Of a DNA stretch of 64,000 nucleotides, positions 1-9,563 are shown piece after piece. Position 1 is the first letter of the stretch. Every line of letters begins with the position of its first letter. The stretch comes from Betaproteobacteria bacterium. GTDB lineage: Bacteria > Pseudomonadota > Gammaproteobacteria > Burkholderiales > UBA3065. A model generated the notes under the pieces. The model was not told the origin of the DNA, made no database searches, and worked only from the letters and a program-made list of their open reading frames with translations. The position numbers were made by a program, and so were the translations under genes. The stretch spans positions 42,823 through 106,822 of the forward strand of contig JAIXXL010000005.1 in the NCBI GenBank assembly GCA_027490755.1, given 5' to 3'.

Positions 1-3000
1 GGTGTTGTCGCCGTCACCGACGTCGATCAGAACGCCTCCGATGGTACCGCCAGCAACGATGCGAACATTGTCGCGGCCATCACCGCCAGTCACGGTCGTC
101 TGGTTGATATCAAACGGAACAAAGCCTCGTAGTTCGTACGCCTCGGGATCGAAGAACACTGAGTTGTCGAGTGTGTCGTCCTCGTAGCCGCGGATGGTGT
201 CGAGCTCCGTGCTGGTGAGGAGCCGGATGAAGTTGTCTCCATCCCCAAGATCGAACCGTGCGTCGCCGTTTTGGATGCTGCCACTGAATACCGCGAGCAC
301 GGTGTCACTACCACTACCCGCGTTCACTGTGAGGTCACCATCTTTGCCGCCGAGATCAGAGAAGAGCGACACGAGGTTATCGCCATTGCCGACATCGATA
401 AGGATCGACTCGTCGAGGCCGTCACCAGAAATCAGCGAAACGACATCGTCGCCAGAGCCACTCCTGATGGTGACATCGTAGATATCCCCTTCTCTGGCCA
501 GCGCGTCACCCTCGACCAAGCCGAAGGCGTTGGTGTTCACAAGCGTGACGACGTTGTCGCCATCGCCAAGATCGAGCTCGACATTTGAGATGTCGCCATT
601 TCCGGCGAGCAGCACAGTGTCGGCGTCACTGCCGCCGATCACAACCACACTCTCGATGTCCCCACCGTCGACAGCGCTGAGGCCCGCATACAGCGAGGCG
701 CTGTTCGTGCCATCGCCAAGATCGAGCTCGACATTTGTGATGTCGCCGTTTCCGGCAAGCAGCACGGTGTCGGCGCCACTGCCGCCGATCACAACCACAC
801 TCTCGATGTTCCCGCCGTCGACAGCACTGAAGCCCGCATACAGCGAGGCGCTGTTAGTGCCATCGCCAAGGTCGATGAGGATCGCGCCGCTGTCGAGGTC
901 GTTGTCATCAACAAGTGTGACCGAGTCGTCGCCGCTACCAGCGGTGACGGTGACCCGCTCGATACCGCCGAAGCTGTCACCCAACTCGAGATCTTCCACC
1001 TCCTCCAGAGCAGTACCGTCGAGGAACGAGGCGACGTCGGTGCTAGTGACCAGCAAGGCGGCATTGTCGCCTTCGCCCAGGTCGACCACCAAGTCGCTGA
1101 TGTTGCCCGCAGCCGCGAGAACAACGACATCGCTGCCATCACCCCCGAACAGGGTCGTGACGACTTCTTCGCTGCTGTCGTCGATGCTGGGGGTGAAGGC
1201 GCCATCGATGTTGCCGTCGGCGAACAGCAGGATCGTGTCGTCACCCTCGCCGCCGTCGATCAGCGTGCCGAACGAGAACTCGCCCTCGCCATTGCTGGCG
1301 TTGCCGTCGGTGTCGACGACGTACTCACGGATGTCCTCGGCCGAAACGAGCGTGATGAGATCGTCTCCCGACCCACCCTCGACGCTAAGGCCCTTGAGGT
1401 CACCGCCGTCGATCGCATATTCGCCTTCGATGTTGCCGAGCAGGCTGCTGTTGGCGATCAGGATGCTGTCATCGCCGTCGCCAAGATTGAAGGTCGAATC
1501 CCAGATCTCACCACTCGCGGCGACGGAGACAGAATCGTCGCCCTCGCCACCGAACAGCTCGACCGAAGAGATGACACCCTCGTCTTCGCCGTCCAAATCC
1601 GCATAGAGACGGACGAGATCGTTGCCGGCACCGGCGTCGATGGAGACACCCGGCTCGATGTCGAGCAGGGCCCCAAGCACCGGGCTGCCAGACGAATCAC
1701 CACCGAAGTTATTTGGCGATGTGCCGATGTCTTCACCAGACAGCAGCGTGATCTCATCGTCGCCGTCGCCTGCTTCCACCGTGACGGCGTTGATGTTGCC
1801 ACCGTCGATGAACTCTGCACCGCCAACCGATCCGAGATCGGTGCTGGTGGTCAGCGTGAGGCTGTCATCGCCACTGCCAAGGTCGGCCGTGATGAGTTCG
1901 ATATCCTCGCCCGACGCCATCAGCACGTCGTCATCGTCGTCGCCCGTATCAACCTCGACGGCAATGATGCCGCCGCCGGACTGGAGACCCGCGAAGATCT
2001 CGACTACGTCGTCACCACTGCCAGTGAAGATACCGCCGTCAAGGATCTCGGCGGCGTTTCCAGCGAATGTCTGGGCAGCCGTGTCCGCGGCCTCTGTGGC
2101 CGCCTCCGCTGCTTCGAAGGGATCTGCGCCAGAATCCAAAGCCTGCTCAAAGGCCGATTCATAGACCTTTTGGCGGAAGTCTTCGAGGTCGGGCACGAGC
2201 GTGTCGAAACGGGTTAGGAACGCGACGTTGTTGGCAGCCAGCGAGACCTGGTCGTCGCCGTCGCCGGTGGTCACATTGACCAGGCCGATGCCGCTAGCGA
2301 GGCCGAAGCCGTCGTTCAGGAACCCTCCGGGCAGGTCTTCGCCAACGGCGTCCACGTTGCCGGCGTAGAGGCGGACGACGTCATCGCCCGAGCCGAGGTC
2401 GAAGCTGCTGAGGCCGATGGCATCTGGTGCCACCGCGATCACCGTGTCGTCACCGCCCTCTTGATCAACCACCTCGACGCCAAGGATGACGTCCGGGTTC
2501 GGAGTGCGGCGTCTGATCGTGTCCTCGACGCCTGCGTAGAGCTCGATCAGGTCATTGCCTGCACCGCCGTCGATCGACAGCGGGGCGAGGTCAAACTCGA
2601 AGTCCTCGCCGTCGACGACAGCCGCCGCCGCTGCGAGCAGCGACACTGCGTCGAGGGACTGGGTAGGATCGAAGGGGACTTCCCCTGTCTGGATGTCCAA
2701 CAGCCCGAGAATGTCTTCGCCAGCGACCAGACGGATCTGGTCGTCGCCTGCACCGCCTGCAATGGTCAGCCCGACGATGTCATCGCCGCTCAGGAAGCCG
2801 TCTTCGCCATCCGGGCCGAGGCTCTCGATGGGACCAAAGCCGGTGCTGGTAAGGACGTCGAGGACGTCATCACCACTGCCAAGGTCGATGCTCGAAGCAC
2901 GAATATCGCCGCCCGCACCGATCGAGACGACGTCGTCGCCGGCGCCGCCATTGACGGTGGAATCAGACAAGTCGACATCTTGGGGGGGCCAGACGAAGGA

Positions 3001-6000
3001 CTCGTAGGGGCCGGCGTAGAGAGAGATCTCGTCGTCGCCAGCACCACCCTCAATGGAGATACCGCTGACATCTTCCCCAGAGAGCAAGACGATACGGTCA
3101 TCACCAGCGCCGCCGTCGACAGTCACGTCGTCGATCTCACCCGAATCGAAGTCTTCGCCACGGATGTCACCCACCAGCGTGGTGTCGGCAATGACCTGCA
3201 GGAGGTCGTCGCCCGCGCCGAGGAAGAATTCCGAATCGTGGACCTCGTTGGCAGACACGGCGAGCACGTTGTCGTCACCGGTGCCGGCGGTCACGGTCGT
3301 GTAGTGGACGTGACCCTCTTCGTCTTCCTCGAGTTCGGCATACATGGCGATGGTGTTGTCGCCGTTGCCGGCGTTGATGAACACCTCTATGTCATCCGCC
3401 GCATCGATGAGGATGCGGTCGTTGCCGCTACCAGCGGTGATCGAGACATCCTCGATATCGTCGCCCGTCGCGTCGTCACCGATGGAATCGTCTTCGGTAA
3501 GGTCGTTGACGTTGAAGCCGTCGAAGTCGAAATCTTCGGGCGCTGCGTATTCCGTGGTGGTGAACAGGCCGAGCAGATTGTCGCCATCGCCCAGATTGAA
3601 GTGCGTACCGCCGCCGCTACCACCAATCTCCGAGGCGGCAGCGGCAACGACCGTATCGTCACCAGAACCAGCATTGACGGTGGCGCGGTTGATGTCGGCA
3701 TCCTCATCGTCCGGGTCCGACAGGCCGGCATACAAGCGAACGGTGTTGTCGCCGTCGCCAACGTCGATGAGAGCTTCATCGCCCTCGTCCTCGCTGATGC
3801 CTTCATCGGCAATGATCGTGACGTTGTCGTTGCCGCTGCCAGCCGTGATGGTGACGTTCTTTACCTCATCGCCAATGCCACCGAAGTCGATGTCGTCGGC
3901 AAGGACGTCGCCGTCCGGGAACAGGCTCACATCGCGGTCGCCCGCGGTATCCAGGAAGGTGCTGGTCGCCAGGACGATGACGTTGTCACCATCGCCCAGC
4001 GAGAAGGTGCTGTCTTCGACGTCATCTGTCGCGGCGGCAACGACCGTGTCATCGCCGCTGCCGGCGATCACCGTGACATTGTCGACCTCGTCACCACTGG
4101 AAGATCCGTCCCCTACGTCAGGATCGGAGTAGAGGCGCACGAGATTGTCGCCGTCGCCGACGTCGATGAACACACCGCCCGTCGCGCCGATCTCACCACC
4201 GGCCACGATAAGGACAGTGTCATTGCCGTCGCCCGCAGTCACGGACACGGCGTCGATATCGTTACCATTGAAGCTTTGCCCCTCAACCGCACCAAACTCG
4301 GTGCTGGTGATCAGGCTGACATGGTTGTCGCCATCGCTCAGGTCGATCGACGCGAGGAAGATGCTGTCGCTCGCAGCGTATTCGACAGTGTCGTCGCCGT
4401 CGCCGGCGACCACAGCTGTAGCGAAGATCGCCCCGTTCCCGGCCAGATCTCCGCCGAACAGCGGCAAGCCAGAGGAGAACCCATCGCCATTGTCGTCGAG
4501 GTTCGAGTGGATCCGGACGATGTTGTCGCCCTCGCCGAGGTCGATGCCGCCATCAAGTGCATCACCGAAAGCCGTCGACACGCGGGAGTCGAACTCCGTC
4601 AAGAGCAAATTGAGCAACTCAACTGCGCGGGGGTCGAAGTCAGGATCTTCCAAAGACGCGTCGAGGGCAGGCTCGAGCGATTCGTCAACGAGGTTCGAGA
4701 AGAATTCTTCGCCATCGGGCATGGCGAAAGCGACACCTTCCGCGAGGATCGAGACCTCATCGTCCCCGTCACCGGCGTCGATTTTCAGGCCAAGGACCGG
4801 CCCGCCGCCACTACCACCAGCCAGAACGTCGCCCAGGTCATCACTGGCGATGATGTCAATGACATCGTCGCCGCCGCCCAGATCAAACGTATTGAACAAG
4901 AGGGCATCACCGGCCTTTGCCTCGATGTAGTCGTTGCCATCACCGGCGTAAACAGAGACGCCGGCGGATTCGAGGGCAGGGAAAGACTCATCCAACAATG
5001 CATCGAGCGACACCAAGGAGCTGTCGACCGCTGTGGCGATGTCTTCGGCGCTCGGAGGGCTCGATTCGGGATCGTCAGCGCTCTCGTCCGCCAGACTGGT
5101 CAGGAGGCTGCGCAGGCCCTCGCGGTCGACCAGATCGAGGTCGACCTCGCTCGGGCGAGCGCCGCCGATGATGTTACTGGCATCGAGGCGGAGCTCATCG
5201 TCGCCGCGGCCGAGGTCGAAGGTGCTCCTCAGGATGTTGTCGCTGGCGTCGACCAGAACGATATCCTCACCATCCCCAAGGTCGAACTCGCCCTCGACGA
5301 TGTTGGCCTCGACGAGAACGGAATCATCGCCATTGCCCGCGACGATGTCGAGCGAAACGACACCTGCGTCAACAGCACCGACGATGCTGTCGACGTTTCC
5401 GAATCGGGTGTCAAGAGCGGTATCGGCGTTGAAGCCGAAACCGCCACTGTCGCCGACGATCAGGACGTCATCACCCTCGCCTAGGTCGAACGTGCCGCTG
5501 AGGACATCCGAGCCCTCGACCACCACCGAATCGTCGTTGCCACCGACATTCGCAAACAGTGTTACCGATGCGGAAGCGCCACGGACCACGACGAGGTCCT
5601 CGTCGTCGCCGGTCTCGACGAACATGAGCGGGATGAGGTCTTCGCCGTCGCTGTCGTTGTCGCCGTCGATGACGATGGTGTTGTTACCGTCGCCGGCGCT
5701 GACGTAAACCACCCCCTGGTAAGTGCTCGGGAGATCCCCCTCCTCAACGAAATTGTCAAGGACGAGCCCATCAGGCACAGCCAAAAGATTGGCGGCAACC
5801 TCGACCCGGTCGTCGCCGTTGCCGAAGACCAACGCCTCGATGCTACTCACATTGCCTGCAGCATCGTCGAGAAGCTCATAGCCACCGGCTGCGCCATCGA
5901 TATCAAAGACCAAGGTGTCAAAGCCGCTGCCACCAGCGACGGTCTCTTGATCCGAAAAGTCGCCGTCGGCTGCGCCGCCCGAACCACTGAAGCTGCCAGC

Positions 6001-8028
6001 GACGAAGAAGACGTCGTCGCCATCGCCGCCGAGCAGGGAGTCATTGCCTGCGCCGCCCACGATGGTCTCGTCGAGACCGTTACCGACGATCGTGTCGGTG
6101 CCTGCGCCGCCGAACACGGAGACGATGCCCGAACCAGCCAGATTGACGTGATCGGAGAGCTCGCTCAGGCGGAGCCCCTCGACTTCGCTGATGTTCCGAC
6201 CGTCGCCAGGCCGGTATGCGCTCGAGGGGGAACCGACGGCCCCGGTGAAGACGATGAAATCATCACCCGTACCGCCAGAGATGGTGTCGTTCAGGCCAAG
6301 AGAGCCCGCAGCCGAACCGGCTCCGCCGAAGACGAAGGAATCGTTACCGCCACCGCCCCGCAGGACATCGGCGCCGCTGTCGGCCCCACCGCCAGAGACG
6401 GTGTCGTTCGCGAAGAAGGTGTCGTCGCCATCACCGCCGAGCAGCGAGTCGTTGCCTGCGCCGCCGCGCAGAACATCGTCGCCGATGCCGCCAAGGATGG
6501 TGTCGTCGCCCCACCCGCCGGAGATGGAGTCGTCACCCGCCTCACCGTCGAGCAGCTGGTTGACCGAACCCGGCACGGTATCGAACTGCCCCGAACCACC
6601 GCTGATGTCGTCATTACCACCGCCGCCTCGCACCGCACCGATGGTGCCGCGGCTGCCAAGGCTGATCGAGTCGTCATCGCCCGAGCCCAACACCGACTCG
6701 ACACCGGTGACGATAACCGCCCGGTTCTCGACTGTCGCACCAAGGTCCAGAGAAGCACCCGCGGTCAGGACGATGGCGTCGCTGCCGACACCGCCGTCGA
6801 TCGTATCGATACCATCTTCCGAGGAACCGATAACGAAGCGGTCGTCTCCCGCATCGCCGAAGAGTTGGTCACTACCCCGTTCTCCAAAGAGACTGTCGTT
6901 GCCGTCGCCGCCAGAAAGGCGGTCGTTGTCCTCACCACCGAGAAGCCTGTCGTCGCCAGTGCCACCGATGAGGGTGTCATTACCGTCATCGCCTAGCAGG
7001 CTGTCGCTGTCCTCGTCACCGAGCAGACTGTCGTTGCCATCGCCGCCGATCAGCGTGTCGTTGCTGTTGTAGCCTTGGATGGTGTCATTGCCCAATCCAC
7101 CAAGGACCGTGTCGCCAAGCACGACGGTGCCGATCAGAAAATCGTTGCCCGCGCCGCCATCGAGGTAATTGATGCCCGTCGACGGACCTTGCCCGTACAG
7201 CGAGAACCGATCGTTTCCGCTGGCGAGTTCGATGCGCTGGACATTGCTTCGCCCCGAGCTGTCCCTGTCGATCCTCGAGACAAAGGCCTCGATGGTGACG
7301 CCGGCATTGGGGCTTGAAGCCACTGATGCGTTGTTGGAGAGAAAGCGCTCGCCGCCAGGCTCACCCGGCGCTGGTCGCCTAGTGCCCACAACCATGTTCT
7401 GGATGGCGCCCGGGCCATCTTCGAAACGGAGGGTGTTGATGCCGCTGCCGCCCGAGATCGAATCGGTCGTCGGGGAAAAGTCCGCGGTCCCGGCGCGGAA
7501 GATGAAAACGTCGTTTCCATCGCCGCCGACAAGCGTGTCCCGGCCGTTCCCCGACAACCCGCCGCTAAAGCTATCGGTACCGATGCTCCGCAGCGTGTCG
7601 TTGCCCGCCCCGCCGATCAGAAGGTCGTCGCCGCCATCGCCGACCAGCGAATCGTTGCCATTGCCTGCCGTGACGATGTCGTTGCCAAGCCCGCCACGCA
7701 AGGTGTTGTTGCCGACGAGATCGGTGAGCCGGTCATTGCCGGAGCCGCCGTCCATCAGGTCGTTGCCGGAAGCACCGGAGATGGTGTCGTTGCCCGCGTC
7801 GCCGTAAAGAGAATCGTGACCAGTGCCGCCATCGATGCTGTCATTACCCTCGAAACCCCGAAGCAGGTCGTTGCCGTCGCGCCCAAGCAAGGTGTCGTTG
7901 CGAGAGGTCCCTAGCAAAGTGTCATCGCCGAGCGTGCCCTGCCTTAATGAGAGGGCGTTAACCGCACTGCTGGCGGGCGTGGCCGAAGCGACTGGAGTCG
8001 GGATCCTTCCGGGTTTTTTGACGGCCAT
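1..8028 (-). CDS. Giant RTX calcium-binding repeat protein (C-terminus outside window)
   Basis: The frame is open without a stop from ATG at 8028 to the left edge, giving at least 2,676 residues. GGAG lies 6 bases before the ATG. There is no N-terminal signal peptide; residues 1-30 are Ala/Pro/Ser-rich, and RTX nonapeptides (for example GDDTLLG, GGSGNDRL) begin at about residue 31 and dominate to about residue 700. After that the protein changes to longer modules in which a DLGDGDN-type turn alternates with an AGSGDD-type turn about 35-50 residues later. Two helix-prone inserts interrupt this: an Ala/Glu-rich stretch near base 2100 and a Leu/Asp-rich one near bases 4570-5050. RTX repeats bind Ca2+ and fold outside the cell after type I secretion; the secretion signal would be at the unseen C-terminus. 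The role could be S-layer, adhesin or biofilm matrix protein; the sequence does not decide. It is divergent from the methyltransferase at 8345 and next to a glycan locus. Confidence 0.9.
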   Translation of the reverse strand, partial: MAVKKPGRIPTPVASATPASSAVNALSLRQGTLGDDTLLGTSRNDTLLGRDGNDLLRGFEGNDSIDGGTGHDSLYGDAGNDTISGASGNDLMDGGSGNDRLTDLVGNNTLRGGLGNDIVTAGNGNDSLVGDGGDDLLIGGAGNDTLRSIGTDSFSGGLSGNGRDTLVGGDGNDVFIFRAGTADFSPTTDSISGGSGINTLRFEDGPGAIQNMVVGTRRPAPGEPGGERFLSNNASVASSPNAGVTIEAFVSRIDRDSSGRSNVQRIELASGNDRFSLYGQGPSTGINYLDGGAGNDFLIGTVVLGDTVLGGLGNDTIQGYNSNDTLIGGDGNDSLLGDEDSDSLLGDDGNDTLIGGTGDDRLLGGEDNDRLSGGDGNDSLFGERGSDQLFGDAGDDRFVIGSSEDGIDTIDGGVGSDAIVLTAGASLDLGATVENRAVIVTGVESVLGSGDDDSISLGSRGTIGAVRGGGGNDDISGGSGQFDTVPGSVNQLLDGEAGDDSISGGWGDDTILGGIGDDVLRGGAGNDSLLGGDGDDTFFANDTVSGGGADSGADVLRGGGGNDSFVFGGAGSAAGSLGLNDTISGGTGDDFIVFTGAVGSPSSAYRPGDGRNISEVEGLRLSELSDHVNLAGSGIVSVFGGAGTDTIVGNGLDETIVGGAGNDSLLGGDGDDVFFVAGSFSGSGGAADGDFSDQETVAGGSGFDTLVFDIDGAAGGYELLDDAAGNVSSIEALVFGNGDDRVEVAANLLAVPDGLVLDNFVEEGDLPSTYQGVVYVSAGDGNNTIVIDGDNDSDGEDLIPLMFVETGDDEDLVVVRGASASVTLFANVGGNDDSVVVEGSDVLSGTFDLGEGDDVLIVGDSGGFGFNADTALDTRFGNVDSIVGAVDAGVVSLDIVAGNGDDSVLVEANIVEGEFDLGDGEDIVLVDASDNILRSTFDLGRGDDELRLDASNIIGGARPSEVDLDLVDREGLRSLLTSLADESADDPESSPPSAEDIATAVDSSLVSLDALLDESFPALESAGVSVYAGDGNDYIEAKAGDALLFNTFDLGGGDDVIDIIASDDLGDVLAGGSGGGPVLGLKIDAGDGDDEVSILAEGVAFAMPDGEEFFSNLVDESLEPALDASLEDPDFDPRAVELLNLLLTEFDSRVSTAFGDALDGGIDLGEGDNIVRIHSNLDDNGDGFSSGLPLFGGDLAGNGAIFATAVVAGDGDDTVEYAASDSIFLASIDLSDGDNHVSLITSTEFGAVEGQSFNGNDIDAVSVTAGDGNDTVLIVAGGEIGATGGVFIDVGDGDNLVRLYSDPDVGDGSSSGDEVDNVTVIAGSGDDTVVAAATDDVEDSTFSLGDGDNVIVLATSTFLDTAGDRDVSLFPDGDVLADDIDFGGIGDEVKNVTITAGSGNDNVTIIADEGISEDEGDEALIDVGDGDNTVRLYAGLSDPDDEDADINRATVNAGSGDDTVVAAAASEIGGSGGGTHFNLGDGDNLLGLFTTTEYAAPEDFDFDGFNVNDLTEDDSIGDDATGDDIEDVSITAGSGNDRILIDAADDIEVFINAGNGDNTIAMYAELEEDEEGHVHYTTVTAGTGDDNVLAVSANEVHDSEFFLGAGDDLLQVIADTTLVGDIRGEDFDSGEIDDVTVDGGAGDDRIVLLSGEDVSGISIEGGAGDDEISLYAGPYESFVWPPQDVDLSDSTVNGGAGDDVVSIGAGGDIRASSIDLGSGDDVLDVLTSTGFGPIESLGPDGEDGFLSGDDIVGLTIAGGAGDDQIRLVAGEDILGLLDIQTGEVPFDPTQSLDAVSLLAAAAAVVDGEDFEFDLAPLSIDGGAGNDLIELYAGVEDTIRRRTPNPDVILGVEVVDQEGGDDTVIAVAPDAIGLSSFDLGSGDDVVRLYAGNVDAVGEDLPGGFLNDGFGLASGIGLVNVTTGDGDDQVSLAANNVAFLTRFDTLVPDLEDFRQKVYESAFEQALDSGADPFEAAEAATEAADTAAQTFAGNAAEILDGGIFTGSGDDVVEIFAGLQSGGGIIAVEVDTGDDDDDVLMASGEDIELITADLGSGDDSLTLTTSTDLGSVGGAEFIDGGNINAVTVEAGDGDDEITLLSGEDIGTSPNNFGGDSSGSPVLGALLDIEPGVSIDAGAGNDLVRLYADLDGEDEGVISSVELFGGEGDDSVSVAASGEIWDSTFNLGDGDDSILIANSSLLGNIEGEYAIDGGDLKGLSVEGGSGDDLITLVSAEDIREYVVDTDGNASNGEGEFSFGTLIDGGEGDDTILLFADGNIDGAFTPSIDDSSEEVVTTLFGGDGSDVVVLAAAGNISDLVVDLGEGDNAALLVTSTDVASFLDGTALEEVEDLELGDSFGGIERVTVTAGSGDDSVTLVDDNDLDSGAILIDLGDGTNSASLYAGFSAVDGGNIESVVVIGGSGADTVLLAGNGDITNVELDLGDGTNSASLYAGLSAVDGGDIESVVVIGGSDADTVLLAGNGDISNVELDLGDGDNVVTLVNTNAFGLVEGDALAREGDIYDVTIRSGSGDDVVSLISGDGLDESILIDVGNGDNLVSLFSDLGGKDGDLTVNAGSGSDTVLAVFSGSIQNGDARFDLGDGDNFIRLLTSTELDTIRGYEDDTLDNSVFFDPEAYELRGFVPFDINQTTVTGGDGRDNVRIVAGGTIGGVLIDVGDGDNT
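571..870 (-). repeat. Near-identical tandem 150-bp repeat inside the RTX gene (2 copies)
   Basis: Bases 571-720 and 721-870 are two adjacent copies of a 150-bp unit differing at only a handful of positions. Each encodes 50 residues with the motifs LDLGDGTNSASLYAG and ESVVVIGGS. The unit is a multiple of three, so gain or loss of a copy keeps the frame. It is the least diverged repeat pair seen in the gene and implies a recent duplication. Confidence 0.85.
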
Positions 8029-8344
8029 GCTTTTCTCCGAACTTGTTTAGCAGGTGGTGATTCGAGACTACGCAGACGTTTAAATTCAGGCAGAGGCGGG
8101 TAAGTGCAACGCCACCGGTGACAGCAAAGGAGGCCCCAAAACCTGGCAAGCCTCTGATTGAAAACACGAAAGTGCTTCAGGATGCGAGGCGACACCGGGA
8201 CGAGGTTCTTCCCAATAGTTGCGAGCGTAGCGGATGACAGGCTAGAAGTGCAAATCATTGAGCAATGAGCGAAGACGGATAAAACGCTCGCGAAAGGTCA
8301 AGGTCCTTCGCTCAGCAGCTATCGCTACAGGGCAAACTGTCGGC
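8029..8344. other. Divergent intergenic region, no gene seen
   Basis: About 316 bases separate the RTX start from the methyltransferase start on the other strand. It must carry both promoters. I see no RNA gene, no convincing coding frame and no strong hairpin. On the minus strand the only clear signal is the RTX ribosome-binding site just before 8028. Confidence 0.5.
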
Positions 8345-9508
8345 ATGAGACCGATGCCAGCCGACCAGCACTGCTTCGCGCCCTGCCCGCGCGGCCTCGA
8401 ACAGGTCCTCACCGACGAACTGAGGGCATTGGGGGCAGAAGCGGTCGCGGCGAGGCCAGGCGGGGTAGCCTTTCGCTCGAGCATAGAGGGTGTGCTGCGC
8501 GCCAATCTCGAGAGCCGCTTCGCCAGCCGCATCCTGCTGCGCGTGGTGCAGAAGCCCTACCGCACCGAGCACGACATCTACAAAGCCGCGCGCGGCATCG
8601 ACTGGGACGCCTGGTTCGATGTCGGCCAGACGATCAAGGTAGAGACCAACGGCATCCGAGCACAGGTGAAGAGCCTCGATTTCGTCTCGCTCAAGGTGAA
8701 GGACGCGGTCTGCGACGTCTTCCGCGACGCATGCGGCGACCGGCCGAGCGTGAACACCCAGCGCCCCGACCAGCGCATCCACGTCTTCCTCGACGAGCAA
8801 GAGGTTACGCTGTACCTCGACACCAGCGGCGAGGCGCTGTTCAAGCGTGGCTACCGGCGCGGCGCGGGCGAGGCGCCGCTGCGCGAGAACCTCGCAGCAG
8901 GCATCCTGTGGCTTGCCGGTTGGACACCCGACCGGCCTCTGTTCGACCCGATGTGCGGCTCAGGGACGTTCCTGACGGAAGCCGCGATGATGGCCATGGA
9001 CCGCGCGCCGGGGCTCGGACGCGAATTCGCCTTCGAGCGATTCACGGGCCTCGAAGGAGGGCTGTGGCAGGGCCTGCGCGAGGCGGCCATTGCGCGCGTC
9101 AAGCCGCTACCGGCCAGGCTCATCTCCGGCCGCGACGAGGACGCCACCGTCCTCGAACACGCACGCAGGCATCTGGCCGCGCTGGGTTGCGCGCCGCAGG
9201 TCGACCTGCAGGTGGGCGACGCGCTATCCGCCGAGGCGCCAGAGGCGTCCGGGGTGATGGTGATGAACCCGCCCTACGGCGAGCGCATGGGCGAAGCCGA
9301 GGCGTTGGCGGCGTGGTATCCGCGCCTGGGCGACTGGCTCAAGCGGCGCTTCGCCGGCTGGGATGCATGGATCCTCACCGGCGACATGAAGGGTATCCGC
9401 AGCATCGGGCTGGCCCCGTCGCGCAAGATACCGCTATTCAACGGCGCGATAGAGTGCCGGTTGCTGCGATATGAGATGGTGGCGGGGGTGCGGCGGCGGG
9501 GTGGTTGA
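8345..9508 (+). CDS. THUMP-domain class I SAM-dependent RNA methyltransferase (RlmL-type)
   Basis: A 387-residue protein of the size of the stand-alone RlmL-like 23S rRNA (guanine-N2) methyltransferases. The N-terminal part (CFAPCPRGLEQVL) is the ferredoxin-like/THUMP module that binds RNA. Motif I of the Rossmann fold is FDPMCGSGT at about residue 200, and the catalytic NPPY motif (MNPPYGERMG) is at about residue 307, typical of N2-guanine or N6-adenine methylation. ATG 8345 is chosen because residues after it match the family start; ATG 8354 is an alternative and a TTG at 8258 would add an unlikely basic extension. It lacks the RlmK half found fused in E. coli RlmL. It stands alone upstream of the glycan locus. 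Confidence 0.85.
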   Translation: MRPMPADQHCFAPCPRGLEQVLTDELRALGAEAVAARPGGVAFRSSIEGVLRANLESRFASRILLRVVQKPYRTEHDIYKAARGIDWDAWFDVGQTIKVETNGIRAQVKSLDFVSLKVKDAVCDVFRDACGDRPSVNTQRPDQRIHVFLDEQEVTLYLDTSGEALFKRGYRRGAGEAPLRENLAAGILWLAGWTPDRPLFDPMCGSGTFLTEAAMMAMDRAPGLGREFAFERFTGLEGGLWQGLREAAIARVKPLPARLISGRDEDATVLEHARRHLAALGCAPQVDLQVGDALSAEAPEASGVMVMNPPYGERMGEAEALAAWYPRLGDWLKRRFAGWDAWILTGDMKGIRSIGLAPSRKIPLFNGAIECRLLRYEMVAGVRRRGG

Positions 9509-9563
9509 CACCCTTGGCCAGACACCGGCACCAAGAACTGATGAGTAGCGGGCGACAGCAGCG

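Noticed and set aside
2461..5484. A 1,007-codon open frame on the plus strand, and others at 530-1606 and 5947-6996
   Set aside because: They lie antisense to the RTX repeats. Repeated GAC/GAT, GGC and GTC codons leave the opposite strand free of stops; their proteins are Val/Asp/Ala repeats without domains, and the minus-strand frame has the calcium-binding motifs and the start signal.
1..8028. Possible CRISPR or short tandem array from the repeated GTTGTCGCCATCGCC-like words
   Set aside because: The words recur at irregular intervals and in frame with GDGDN codons; they are coding repeats, with no spacer structure.
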